A stretch of 64,000 nucleotides of DNA, from the NCBI RefSeq assembly GCF_030285365.1, contig NZ_JASVDS010000007.1:62001-126000 (forward strand), read 5' to 3'. The notes under the pieces were generated by a model. It did no database searches. It saw only the letters and a list, made by a program, of their open reading frames with translations, and was not told where the DNA came from. Shown one piece after another: positions 32,099-40,480 of this stretch. Source of the stretch: Roseateles subflavus (lineage in GTDB: Bacteria; Pseudomonadota; Gammaproteobacteria; Burkholderiales; Burkholderiaceae_C). The translations under genes and the position numbers were made by a program. The stretch's first letter is position 1. The number at the start of each line of letters is the position of its first letter.

Positions 32099-33316
32099 TC
32101 AGGCGGCCGGCTGGGGGGCCGTGGCCGGCGCCGCGAGCAGACGTTCCATCAGTTCGCGCACGCTCTTGATCTGGTCGCCGAAGGGCAGCGAGCCTGCGCC
32201 GCGGAAGAACAGGCCCTTCTTGATGTCCCCGCGCAGCGCGGCGGCGAGCTGGTTGTCGATGCAGAACTGGCCCCAGTCCTTCAGGCCGTCGCGCAGGCCG
32301 CACTGGGCCAGGCAGTCGAAGGCCTTGGTGCAGCGGCTCTTCACGTGGGCCACGGCCTGCAGCTTGTGCTCGATCTTCAGGTAGGCCTTGAGCCAGGGCG
32401 TGCCCACGGCGCGGGCCGGCAGGCCGGCCACGCTGGTGAACTCGACCATGTCCTCGTCACGCGCCTCGGCCAGCACGCGCTTGAACTCGTCGGAGGCATC
32501 GCCTTCCTGCGTCACCGCGAAGGGCGTGCCCAGCTGCACCGCGGCAGCGCCGAGGTCCTGCAGGCGCTGGATGTCGCCGTGCGTGCGGATGCCGCCGGCC
32601 GCGATCAGCGGGATCTCGCGCTCGATGCCCATCTTGCGGAAGAACTCCAGGCACTCGGGAATCACCCGGTCGAAGTTGAAGCGCTCGTCGTCCAGGTCGC
32701 TGATGCGTGCGGCGCCCAGGTGGCCGCCGGCCAGACGCGGGTGCTCGATGACGATGGCGTCCGGCAGGCGCTTCTTGCGCTCCCACTTCTTCACGATCAG
32801 CTGCACGCCGCGCGCATCGCTGAGGATGGGAATCAGCAGCGCCTTGGGATGGTCCTGGGCCAGGTCCGGCAGGTCCAGCGGCAGACCCGCGCCGACGACC
32901 ACGGCATCGATGCCCGCCTCCAGCGCCCGCTTGACGGAGGTGGCGTACTCGCTCACGGCGCGCATCACGTTCAGGGCCACGAGGCCGCGCCCCTGCGAGC
33001 GCTCGCGCGCCCCGGCGATCTCGCGGTCCAGCGCCTCGAGGTTGGCTGCGTTGATCTGGCGCTTGGCCTCCTCGCCGGCGTTCAGGCCCTCGGTGCGGGC
33101 CATCAGGTCCGGATGGTGGCGGCGCAGATCCACCGAGCTGAGCGTGCCCACGCCGCCCATCGCGGCCACGGTGCCGGCCAGCTTCTGGGCGCTCACGCCC
33201 ACGCCCATGCCGCCTTGCACGATGGGCAGCAGCTCGCGGCCGCCCAGCTGCAGAGGTTTGAGGCCGCCGGACTGCAGGGCCGGGATCAGTTGGGCGTCGA
33301 TGTGGGCAGAACTCAT
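32099..33316 (-). CDS. Nitronate monooxygenase family protein
   Basis: A 405-residue FMN-dependent TIM-barrel protein of the nitronate monooxygenase/2-nitropropane dioxygenase family. FMN-binding stretches are LPIVQGGMGVGVS, IPLIAAGGIRTHGDI and AAAVQLGTPFAVT. A C-terminal extension holds four Cys (RCTKAFDCLAQCGLRD and WGQFCIDN), as in a larger subgroup whose true substrates are not settled. Nitronate oxidation to a carbonyl and nitrite is therefore only the family guess. ATG 33316 was chosen because it matches the family start (MSSAHIDAQL). The gene is divergent from a kinase gene across 412 bases. Confidence 0.85.
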   Translation of the reverse strand: MSSAHIDAQLIPALQSGGLKPLQLGGRELLPIVQGGMGVGVSAQKLAGTVAAMGGVGTLSSVDLRRHHPDLMARTEGLNAGEEAKRQINAANLEALDREIAGARERSQGRGLVALNVMRAVSEYATSVKRALEAGIDAVVVGAGLPLDLPDLAQDHPKALLIPILSDARGVQLIVKKWERKKRLPDAIVIEHPRLAGGHLGAARISDLDDERFNFDRVIPECLEFFRKMGIEREIPLIAAGGIRTHGDIQRLQDLGAAAVQLGTPFAVTQEGDASDEFKRVLAEARDEDMVEFTSVAGLPARAVGTPWLKAYLKIEHKLQAVAHVKSRCTKAFDCLAQCGLRDGLKDWGQFCIDNQLAAALRGDIKKGLFFRGAGSLPFGDQIKSVRELMERLLAAPATAPQPAA

Positions 33317-33728
33317 GATGTCTCGCTTTGGACTGTTGTGCGCCTGCACCAGCCGGACGGTCGGCGCGGGCGGAAGGCTGGCGCAGCGTAGGTCCAGCCC
33401 CCGGGAGCGGCCTTGACACACATCATGTTTCGCCGGATTCAGGGCTGCCCGGAGGGCGAAAGATGCGAATGCGAAGCGACTGCAGGCCAACAGACCGCCT
33501 CGCGGCCGGTAGGCAAGACCTGGCCCCGCCGGATCGCCGCCGGCGGCACAAGGCCGCGCAGCCCGAGAACCCTGTCGCATTTCAAGGGGGTGCACACGGC
33601 GCAAACCTTGAGCCGCACCCGGCAAATCGGCTACATAATCCAGCCAGCATGAAGGGGCCAGGCGCCCGGGCATGCAGGCCGCCGGGAGTTGCAGGCGGTG
33701 ACGATGGACGCAGGGGGAGAGCCTGTCC
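33317..33728. other. Divergent intergenic region with candidate promoter and Fnr-like box
   Basis: 412 bases without a credible gene. TTGAGC at 33608 and TACATA at 33632 (18-base spacing) could drive the kinase gene. TTGAC-ACAC-ATCAT at 33413-33426 matches a Crp/Fnr-type box in 9 of 10 positions, 103 bases upstream of the nitronate monooxygenase start. GGCAAGACCTGGCCCC at about 33512 is a one-base variant of the dispersed 13-mer. Confidence 0.4.
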
Positions 33729-35294
33729 TTGAGACTGTTCCAGAGCTCGTTGCGCAATGCCGTGATCCTCGCACTGGGGATTGGTCTGCTCGTGCCCACG
33801 AGCCTTGTGCTCATGTACGACTGGCAGGCCTCGCGGCACACCGCGATGGAGGACCTGCGCCGCGACCTCGGTCGCACGGTGGAGGTGCTGGCGCTGTCGC
33901 TGTCCGAGCCCATCTGGCAGGTGTCTGCCGAGCTCGCGCAGCCCATGATCGATGCGCAGACCAGCGATCCCCGCTTCGTTCGCGTGCTCGTCATCGAGCC
34001 CAACAACGCGCAGCCCTTCATCCAGATGCAGCGTCCGGATCCGGACCCGGACCTCACGCTCACCCTCACCCGCCCCGTCACGCGGGACGGCCGCGAGATC
34101 GCGCAGCTGACGGTGGCCATGAGCGCCGCGCCGCTGCTCGAGGCCAAGCAGAACGAGGCCTGGCGCGCCCTCGCGCGCTCGGTCGGCATCGTGACGCTGT
34201 CCCTCGTGCTGATCCTTGGTGTGCTGCAGCGCCGCGTGCTGCATCCCATGGACAAGCTCAGCCGCGCCGCCGAGGAACTGGCCGCCGGTCGGCTGGACCA
34301 GCCGCTGGAGCTGGGCGGCGAGGACGAGATCGCCCGCGTCGGCATCGCCATGGAACGCATGCGCCAGGCGCTGCTGCGCGCCTTCGAGGACCTGCGCGGC
34401 CATGCCTCCACCCTGGAGGACCAGGTCGCGCAGCGCACGGCCGAGCTGACCTCCGCGAACAGCGAGCTGACCCTCGCGCTGGCCAACCTCAAGACCGCGC
34501 AGCGCGAGCTGGTGGAGTCCGAGAAGCTGGCCTCGCTGGGCCGGCTGGTGGCCGGCGTGGCGCATGAGCTCAACACACCGCTGGGCAATGCGATGACCGT
34601 GGTGTCCGCGCTGGGCGACCGCTGGGCCAAGCTCGACCAGATGCTCACGGACAACACCCCCATGCGCCGCAGCCAGCTGGAAGAGCTGGTGAAGGACACG
34701 CGGCGCGGCCAGGACATCCTGCAGCGCAACGTGCAGAAGGCTGCCGACCTGGTCCGGGACTTCAAGCAGGTCGCGATCGACCAGACCACCGATTCCCGCC
34801 GTGACTTCGACCTCTCCCAGGTGATCGAGGACGTGCTGGTGATGGTCGAGCCCAGCTTCAAGCACACGCCCTTCCGCATCGTCACCGACCTCACGCGGGA
34901 CCTCGAGATGAGCAGCTATCCCGGCGCCCTCGGCCAGGTGCTCACGAACCTGCTGATGAACGCGCTGGTCCATGGCTTCGAGGGCCGCGAGGCGGGCGTG
35001 GTGAGCGTCTCCTGCCGGCCCGCCGGGACCGACCAGGTCGAGCTGGTCGTGGAGGACGACGGTCGCGGCATGGACGCCTCCATCGTGCGCAAGATCTTCG
35101 ATCCCTTCTTCACCACCAAGCTCGGCAAGGGTGGATCGGGCCTCGGCATGCACATCGTGCACAACATCGTCACGAATGTGCTGGGCGGCCAGATCGAGGT
35201 GCAGTCCACGCCCGACAAGGGCTCGCGCATGACCATGCTGATGCCCCGCTCGGCGCCGCTGCGCTCGAGCGCCGAGGAGCTCATCAACCCCTGA
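33729..35294 (+). CDS. Membrane sensor histidine kinase with HAMP domain (TTG start)
   Basis: A 521-residue kinase. TM1 is at about 9-30, a periplasmic domain at 31-145, and TM2 at about 150-170. A HAMP region (HPMDKLSRAAEELAAGRLDQ) and a coiled coil follow. His279 sits in LVAGVAHELNTPLGNA, the H-box type of the NtrB/C4-dicarboxylate kinase branch. The ATPase domain ends GGSGLGMHIVHNIV. There is no receiver domain and no adjacent regulator gene. The start is TTG 33729, 8 bases after GGGGGAGA; the first ATG in frame would remove TM1. Confidence 0.9.
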   Translation: MRLFQSSLRNAVILALGIGLLVPTSLVLMYDWQASRHTAMEDLRRDLGRTVEVLALSLSEPIWQVSAELAQPMIDAQTSDPRFVRVLVIEPNNAQPFIQMQRPDPDPDLTLTLTRPVTRDGREIAQLTVAMSAAPLLEAKQNEAWRALARSVGIVTLSLVLILGVLQRRVLHPMDKLSRAAEELAAGRLDQPLELGGEDEIARVGIAMERMRQALLRAFEDLRGHASTLEDQVAQRTAELTSANSELTLALANLKTAQRELVESEKLASLGRLVAGVAHELNTPLGNAMTVVSALGDRWAKLDQMLTDNTPMRRSQLEELVKDTRRGQDILQRNVQKAADLVRDFKQVAIDQTTDSRRDFDLSQVIEDVLVMVEPSFKHTPFRIVTDLTRDLEMSSYPGALGQVLTNLLMNALVHGFEGREAGVVSVSCRPAGTDQVELVVEDDGRGMDASIVRKIFDPFFTTKLGKGGSGLGMHIVHNIVTNVLGGQIEVQSTPDKGSRMTMLMPRSAPLRSSAEELINP

Positions 35295-35736
35295 GCCCGC
35301 CCGCTGCGGCCCTCGCCGCCAGCGGCCGGGACGTCGCCCGGATCGGGTCGCCGAAGCGGCGCCCGAACCGGACCGTGACCCGTGCCTTTGTCACGCGGCT
35401 CACCCCCGGCGACCGCGCCGCATTAGAGGCAGCTCTCGATTAAGGGTTTTCACTAGGTTTGCTCGCCTAGAATCCGGCGCTTCGCCCCGCGGCCGAACCC
35501 ACCCCGACTGCCTGCCCGCCGACCGCCCTGCGGCCGGTTGCCTGGCCGGGCCCTCTCCGCGCGGCCCCGCGCGTGGCGGCTGGCGTGCACGCCGGCCTGT
35601 CGATCCGCCCTCCCCCTGTCTGCCCCAGCACCGCCTGCGGCGAGGTCCGGCGGCGCCGGACACGCGGCCCTTCGCCGGCCCGCCCCTGTTGATCCTGCCA
35701 CCGTGAGGTGGCCCCTTCCTGAGCCTATTGAGACTT
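35295..35736. other. Leader region upstream of the lipoprotein gene
   Basis: 442 bases without a convincing gene. TAGAAT at 35468-35473 could be a -10 element, but TTTTCA upstream is only 15 bases away, so the promoter call is weak. The long C-rich stretch 35475-35700 has no conserved structure that I can recognise. Confidence 0.4.
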
Positions 35737-36477
35737 ATGCATTTCGTGAGCAAGACCTCCTCCCCCTGGACCCGCGCCTGGACGCTGACGCCACTGGCCC
35801 TGACGCTGGCCCTCCTGAGCGCCTGCGGCGGTGGTGGCGGTGGCACCGAGTCGGCGATCGGCAACGGCAGCAACACGGGCAACACGTCCGGCAACACGTC
35901 CGGCAGCACGTCTGGCAGCACGTCTGGCAACACCACGGGCAACACGGGCGGCACCTCCACGCAGCCCGGCGGCGTCGCCTCGCAATACCTGGGCACCTAT
36001 GTCTGGGCCTGCCAGAACGAAGGCAGCACCGTGACCGACACGGCGACGAAGCAGCCGCTGTACAGCCGCTTCACGACGACCTTCACGGCGGCCCCCTCGT
36101 CCGAGACCAAGGCCATGGCCGTCCTGAAGTACGAGTTCTTCGCTGACAGCAGCTGCGCCAGCCAGCCCAAGGGCACCCTGACCGTGTCCGGCTCCGGCAC
36201 CTATATGGAGATCGTGGGCAGCACCACGGTGGCTGGGCGGACGGCCTACAAGGCGATGTTCTACAGCGAGGCCTACTTCCCCGGCATCAGCGCCAAGACC
36301 GTCAGCATCAACGGCATCACCTACGCGGGCCGCCCCTACACGGCCGGTGCGCTGGTGACCAAGGACCTGATCATGCTGGTGGGCAACGACATGTTCAGCG
36401 GTGACTTCTCCAAGCCGCTGGACGCCGACGGCTTCCCCACGGCCCTGCTGCCCACCAAGGACGCCACCAAGCAGTAA
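35737..36477 (+). CDS. Lipoprotein of unknown function
   Basis: A 246-residue exported protein. The signal sequence ends in the lipobox LLSAC, followed by a Gly-rich tether and a Thr/Ser/Asn/Gly repeat (about 45-77), so the globular part (about 85-246) is held away from the membrane. That part has two Cys (WACQNE, SSCASQ) and no family that I recognise. ATG 35737 was preferred to TTG 35728 because it needs no extra residues before the positively charged start. It is closed by a strong terminator before a convergent gene. Confidence 0.75.
   Translation: MHFVSKTSSPWTRAWTLTPLALTLALLSACGGGGGGTESAIGNGSNTGNTSGNTSGSTSGSTSGNTTGNTGGTSTQPGGVASQYLGTYVWACQNEGSTVTDTATKQPLYSRFTTTFTAAPSSETKAMAVLKYEFFADSSCASQPKGTLTVSGSGTYMEIVGSTTVAGRTAYKAMFYSEAYFPGISAKTVSINGITYAGRPYTAGALVTKDLIMLVGNDMFSGDFSKPLDADGFPTALLPTKDATKQ
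35872..35952 (+). repeat. In-frame 12-bp tandem repeats in the lipoprotein tether
   Basis: Units such as AACACGTCCGGC and AGCACGTCTGGC are repeated about six times after a 9-base partial unit, encoding [N/S]-T-[S/T]-G tetrapeptides. The units stay in frame, so gain or loss of one changes tether length by four residues. Confidence 0.8.
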
Positions 36478-36523
36478 TGCCGGCGCCATGAGGCGGCCGC
36501 CCCGGCCGCCGGACCCGCACGCA

Positions 36524-36568
36524 ACGAAGCCCGCAGCGCCTGAGACGGCGTCTGCGGGCTTCGTCGTT
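36524..36568 (+). terminator. Terminator between the lipoprotein and DsbC-like genes
   Basis: A perfect 13-bp stem (ACGAAGCCCGCAG / CTGCGGGCTTCGT) carries an inner CGCC/GGCG pair and is followed by CGTTT. It lies between the convergent stops at 36477 and 36581. Confidence 0.75.
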
Positions 36569-36580
36569 TCCGTGGGGCGT

Positions 36581-37612
36581 TCAGGGGCTTTCGCCTGCGC
36601 TGCCTTCCTGCTTCTCGGTCTTCTTGCTGTCGTCGCCGCTGCCCAGTCGCTTGAACAGATCGCCCAGGCTCACCGAGACCCGCTTCTTGCCGTTGCCGGC
36701 CGGCTCGTTGTTCGCCGCTGCCGTCCGGTTGCCCGGGCGGAAGTTGAGGTAGCTGTCCGTCTGGGCCTCGCTCCAGAACGCATTGCCGGCGCCCTGGGCC
36801 AGCTGCTCACGGAGCTCGGCGGGATCGGTGGCCGACGTGTAGATCTGCCCGTTGCCCAGGATCATGCGCGGGTAGGCCCGGCGCTTGAAGTCCGGGCCGA
36901 GGACGGCCAGCAGCGTCTCGACGTCCTTGGTGTCCTGGTTGGACAGGTCGCAGCTGCCGTGGGGCAGATCGAAGTAGCCGCCGGTCGCCTTCGTCAGGGT
37001 GTTGCGCCACACCGCCGCGTTGTCCCGCGCACACCAGATGTTCCGCACCGTCGAGACGTTGGCATTCTTGCTGCTGTCCAGCGTGGAGGGCAGGATGTAG
37101 ACGTCCGCATCGATGCGGCTGCCCGGCGCTGCCATCGTGCGCTCGAGCCGGACGCAGAACGGGCAGTCGAAGGCCGAGAGCAGCAGCACCTTGGCGCTGC
37201 CATTGCCCTGCTTGATGTGGATGAGCTCCTCGAAGCGGAGGTTGCGGATCATGTCGGCCACCAGGGCGCGGCGCTCGGCCTCGGGCACCGGCTTCGCGCC
37301 GGCGCCCGTCTCGATGAAGTCCGTGATGTCGCGGCTGTTGGTCGGCATCACCAGCGAGGCGGCCTCGTTGATGTAGGTGTGTCCGTAGCCCGTCGGCCCG
37401 TCGCAGCGGTAGAGGCCGCGCACCAGCGTGTTGTGGACCGCCCCGCTGCAGATGGGCGGGTTGAACTGCTTCATGTGCGGCGCGAGGTTGCGGCGCATCT
37501 CGTTGGCGCCGGCCTGCGCGGACCGCGAGGCCAGGACCAGGCACAGCATCGCCAGCAGGAGGAAGGGCCAGGCCAGGCCGGGACGGCCGTGTCGGGGACG
37601 GGTGAGATTCAT
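36581..37612 (-). CDS. Exported thioredoxin-fold protein with CPFC motif (DsbC-like)
   Basis: A 343-residue protein. A long signal peptide (about 1-35, ending RSAQA) is followed by a Cys-containing N-terminal domain (PPICSGAVHN, LYRCDGP) and a DsbC/DsbG-like thioredoxin domain with the redox motif FDCPFCVRLE. Other marks are NIWCARDNAAVWRN and YPRMILGNGQIY. The charged C-terminal tail (KKRVSVSLGDLFKRLG) is not part of Dsb proteins. It probably acts on disulfides in the periplasm; the target is unknown. A secreted protein gene lies 75 bases upstream on the same strand and may be a client or partner. Confidence 0.75.
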   Translation of the reverse strand: MNLTRPRHGRPGLAWPFLLLAMLCLVLASRSAQAGANEMRRNLAPHMKQFNPPICSGAVHNTLVRGLYRCDGPTGYGHTYINEAASLVMPTNSRDITDFIETGAGAKPVPEAERRALVADMIRNLRFEELIHIKQGNGSAKVLLLSAFDCPFCVRLERTMAAPGSRIDADVYILPSTLDSSKNANVSTVRNIWCARDNAAVWRNTLTKATGGYFDLPHGSCDLSNQDTKDVETLLAVLGPDFKRRAYPRMILGNGQIYTSATDPAELREQLAQGAGNAFWSEAQTDSYLNFRPGNRTAAANNEPAGNGKKRVSVSLGDLFKRLGSGDDSKKTEKQEGSAGESP

Positions 37613-37687
37613 GCCAGCTCCATCAAGCAGGAAGACGGGCGCTCAGGCCAAGGGCCGGGGCGCCGAGAACGGTTCAGGGGGACGGGA

Positions 37688-38443
37688 TCAGAGCGACGGC
37701 TTGGCCGCGCGCTTTCCCTCGGCCTCGAGGGCCTTGTCCGAGGCGGTGTTGAGCACCTTGTACCAGTCGAGATAGGCCCCGACGTCCAGGGCGCTGATCA
37801 CGTAGTCGTCCACCAGTCCATCCTGCTTGCGGGAGTTGGCCGTGATGCTGTAGATGCGCGAGCAGGCGGCCGTCGGGGCCAGCGGGTACTGCAGGCCGAT
37901 GTAGAAGCCCCCGACGGTGTAGCTCTTCAGGTCTTCAAAGCAGTTGCCGTTGCGGGGCTTGTCGTAGACGTTGACCCACTCGATCTCCTTGCCCGACCGG
38001 TCGTACATCCAGTGCTGGGCGTACTGCTGGGGCCGGACCGCCTTGGGGTCGAGCGGGCCGAACTTGCCGGCCGCCTCGGTGATGGCCTTGACCGTCGGGC
38101 GGCTGTCCTTGATCTGCTCGGTCTTGGTGATGGACCACACCTTGTTGGTCAGCGGCGAGACACCGAAGGCGATGATGGTGCCGCCCGAGTCGAACTGCCC
38201 GCCATAGACGTAGTTGTCGAACCGGCCCTTCATGCGGTCGATGGTCAGGTTCAGCGTCATCCTGCCGTCGCGGACGAAGACCTTGCTCTGCTTGGCCGCC
38301 TCCAGGATCTTGATCGCCTCCTCGACACTCATGCCCAGGCGCAGGCCGCCGACGTCGGGGTTGTCGGCCGCCTGCGCAAGGCCTTGAAGGAACAGGCTCG
38401 CACTCAGTGCGAGGGTGCATTGCAAGGCCGTCTTGATTGCCAT
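37688..38443 (-). CDS. Exported protein of unknown function
   Basis: A 251-residue protein with a signal peptide (1-25, ending LAQAA). The mature part begins GGLRLGMSVEEAIKILEAAK, a pattern seen at the start of several periplasmic proteins of unknown role, and has two Cys (GNCFEDLK, TAACSRIYS). No enzyme motif is visible. ATG 38443 has AGGAGATCTC upstream. It may form a unit with the DsbC-like gene 75 bases downstream, which could help form its Cys pair; that is inference. Confidence 0.7.
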   Translation of the reverse strand: MAIKTALQCTLALSASLFLQGLAQAADNPDVGGLRLGMSVEEAIKILEAAKQSKVFVRDGRMTLNLTIDRMKGRFDNYVYGGQFDSGGTIIAFGVSPLTNKVWSITKTEQIKDSRPTVKAITEAAGKFGPLDPKAVRPQQYAQHWMYDRSGKEIEWVNVYDKPRNGNCFEDLKSYTVGGFYIGLQYPLAPTAACSRIYSITANSRKQDGLVDDYVISALDVGAYLDWYKVLNTASDKALEAEGKRAAKPSL

Positions 38444-38786
38444 GAGATCTCCTGGAGCGATGGATGCACGCATCGATGCCGATGCGTGTCGGGGTTGGCT
38501 GCCCACCCGACGGAGGTCGAGGGGGCCGATCCGGCCTAACGCGCAGAAGGATGATTCGGCGGACAGCCCCGCGTCCGCTCGGGCGATTGCCGCCCACCCT
38601 GTCAGGAGGCGGCCAGCGCATCGGCGTCGGCTCCCCTGCTCCCTCATGCGGCGCCGGTCGTTTTTCCAGCGCGGATTTCACGTGTTCGCACCGCGTTGAG
38701 GAATCCCCCGAAGAGGGGCCATGTGTATCTGCCTGCAACCGCGCGCCGCAGGTCGAGCGCCGACCGGGTGCCGCGGCAGGGCGATC
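38444..38786. other. Intergenic region with short hairpin
   Basis: 343 bases between the exported-protein start and the carbonic anhydrase stop. An 8-bp stem CACGCATC / GATGCGTG with a 6-base loop lies at 38467-38488, 24 bases before the exported-protein start, and could affect its leader. No gene, and no clear terminator for the long nitrate run ending at 38787, was seen. Confidence 0.45.
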
Positions 38787-39575
38787 TCAGCGCGGTGGCG
38801 CCCAGGCGTCGTCGATCTCGTTGAACAGGGCCCCGGTGTCGCGCTCGGCATCCCGCAGATCGCGATAGGGGCCGGTGCCGCTGTGCTCGGCCGTCGAGGC
38901 CGGGACGAAGCGCCCCTGCTGCACATCGAAGACATGCACCTCGCCGTCCTCGATCACGTAGTGCCAGCCGTGCAGGGAGAGCTTGCCCTGCTCGACGCGG
39001 CTGCGCACCATGGGGTAGTCCATGAGCCGCTCGAGCTGCAGCACGACCGAGCGCTCCTCGGTGCGGCGCAGCGCCTCGGGCGTGGGCTGCACGGGCAGCG
39101 CGGCCTCGCGGCCCATGTCCAGCCAGGCCTTGAGATTGCGCGCCTCGGCCGGCACGTCGCCATACAGCGCGCGGATGCCGCCGCAGTGGCTGTGGCCGCA
39201 GACGATGATGTGCTTCACCTCCAGCGCGAGCACCGCATACTCGATGGCCGCGGCCGTGCCGTGATGGCCCACCCACTGTCGATCGCCGCCGCCGGCCTCC
39301 AGGTGCTGGCAGCCGCGGTGGTCCTCGGCGTCACAGCCGCGGTCCTCGAGGGTGCCGTCGTAGGGCGGCACGAAGGCGGCGACGTTGCGCACCAGAAAGA
39401 GCTCACCCGGCCCGGCACCCGTCAGCATGTAGGGCACGATGCGGGAGTCCGAGCAGCCGATGAACAGCGTGCTCGGATGCTGCCCCTGCTCGACGAGATC
39501 GCGAAAGCGCGCCTCGTACTGCGGGAAGTAGTCCTTGTTGAAGCGCCGCAGGCGGGCGAGCAGTTCGTCCGTCAT
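38787..39575 (-). CDS. Beta-class carbonic anhydrase with loop insertion
   Basis: A 262-residue zinc enzyme that interconverts CO2 and bicarbonate in the cytoplasm. Zinc and active-site motifs are intact: CSDSR in IGCSDSRIVP and H-x-x-C in CGHSHCGG. Between RNVAAFVPPYD and HGTAAAIEYAV there is an extra stretch of about 25 residues rich in Cys, His and Asp (EDRGCDAEDHRGC), absent from ordinary homologues and containing an internal duplication. It starts 17 bases after the stop of the parvulin gene and is the last gene of the nitrate reductase run. Whether it serves the bicarbonate balance of nitrate-respiring cells is inference. Confidence 0.88.
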   Translation of the reverse strand: MTDELLARLRRFNKDYFPQYEARFRDLVEQGQHPSTLFIGCSDSRIVPYMLTGAGPGELFLVRNVAAFVPPYDGTLEDRGCDAEDHRGCQHLEAGGGDRQWVGHHGTAAAIEYAVLALEVKHIIVCGHSHCGGIRALYGDVPAEARNLKAWLDMGREAALPVQPTPEALRRTEERSVVLQLERLMDYPMVRSRVEQGKLSLHGWHYVIEDGEVHVFDVQQGRFVPASTAEHSGTGPYRDLRDAERDTGALFNEIDDAWAPPR

Positions 39576-39592
39576 GGCCGGGCCTCCCGCGC

Positions 39593-40450
39593 TTACTGGA
39601 CGAGCGGCGAATCGGCCTGGCTCAGCGAGACGCCCTGCAGCTGCGCCTGGCCGGCCAGCAGGTCGAGGTACTGCCGCATGGCCGTCACGCTCAGCTGATG
39701 GCGCAGCAGCGCCGCGACGGAACCGCGCACCTGGGCAAAGTCCGGGACGGCGCCCGCCTCGCGCTCGTCGACACGCAGGATGTGGAAGCCGTGCCGGCTG
39801 CTCAGCAGGCGCGGCAGCACGCCCGTGTGGCGATTGGCCTCGTCCTGCGCGAACAGCAGGCTCGCGATCTCTGGCAGGCACTCGTCCCGCGTGAGCCAGC
39901 CCAGCACCCCGCCCTGCTCGCCGCTGGGGCAGTTGGAGTTCTCGGCCGCGGCCTTGGCGAAGGCGGCCTCGTCCTCGCAGCGCAGGCGCACCAGCAGACC
40001 TTCCGCATGCGCACGCAGGGCCGCCACGTCCACGCCCGGCGTCACCGCCAGGAGGATGTGGGCCGCGCGCACGCGCTCGCCCTGGGCGAAGCGCTGCGGA
40101 TGGGCGGCGAAGTAGCGCCGGCAGGCCCGCTCGTCGGGCTCGGGCAGCGTGATCTCGCGCGCCAGCAGCGCCTCGATCGCCTCGCTGGCCGCCTCGCTGT
40201 GCACGCCGTCGATCGGACCCGGGTCCGTCGCGGCCAGCAGGCCGGCGCGCTGCGCGGCCTGACGCAGCAGCTCAGCGTAGGCGCGCTGCCGCAGCGCCTC
40301 GTCACCGAGCGCCTCGCCCGGCGCATGCAGGGCCACATCGTTCACGCGGGCCACCGCGATGGGCGCCAGCGCCTCGGCCACCGAGGCTCCGTCAGCGCCC
40401 TGACTCTTGCCACCACCGCAGCCGCAGCTGCCACCACCACATCCACTCAT
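39593..40450 (-). CDS. Cytoplasmic parvulin-type peptidyl-prolyl isomerase of the nar cluster
   Basis: A 285-residue protein without a signal peptide. It opens with a Gly/Cys-rich segment MSGCGGGSCGCGGGK (three Cys), continues with a helical domain, and has a parvulin (PpiC/NifM-like) domain at about 125-230 (VRAAHILLAV, GEQGGVLGWLTRDECLP, HGFHILRVDER). Parvulins normally act in the periplasm; a cytoplasmic one beside narI suggests folding help for the nitrate reductase subunits, as NifM helps nitrogenase Fe protein. The leading Cys cluster could bind metal. The gene lies 30 bases after narI. Confidence 0.85.
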   Translation of the reverse strand: MSGCGGGSCGCGGGKSQGADGASVAEALAPIAVARVNDVALHAPGEALGDEALRQRAYAELLRQAAQRAGLLAATDPGPIDGVHSEAASEAIEALLAREITLPEPDERACRRYFAAHPQRFAQGERVRAAHILLAVTPGVDVAALRAHAEGLLVRLRCEDEAAFAKAAAENSNCPSGEQGGVLGWLTRDECLPEIASLLFAQDEANRHTGVLPRLLSSRHGFHILRVDEREAGAVPDFAQVRGSVAALLRHQLSVTAMRQYLDLLAGQAQLQGVSLSQADSPLVQ

Positions 40451-40480
40451 GTCGATCTCCTGTCGGGTTCAGTCAGGCGT

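Noticed and set aside
33509-33524. GGCAAGACCTGGCCCC in the 33.3-33.7 kb gap as an exact repeat copy
   Set aside because: One mismatch to the 13-mer core; noted as a variant but not counted among the five copies.
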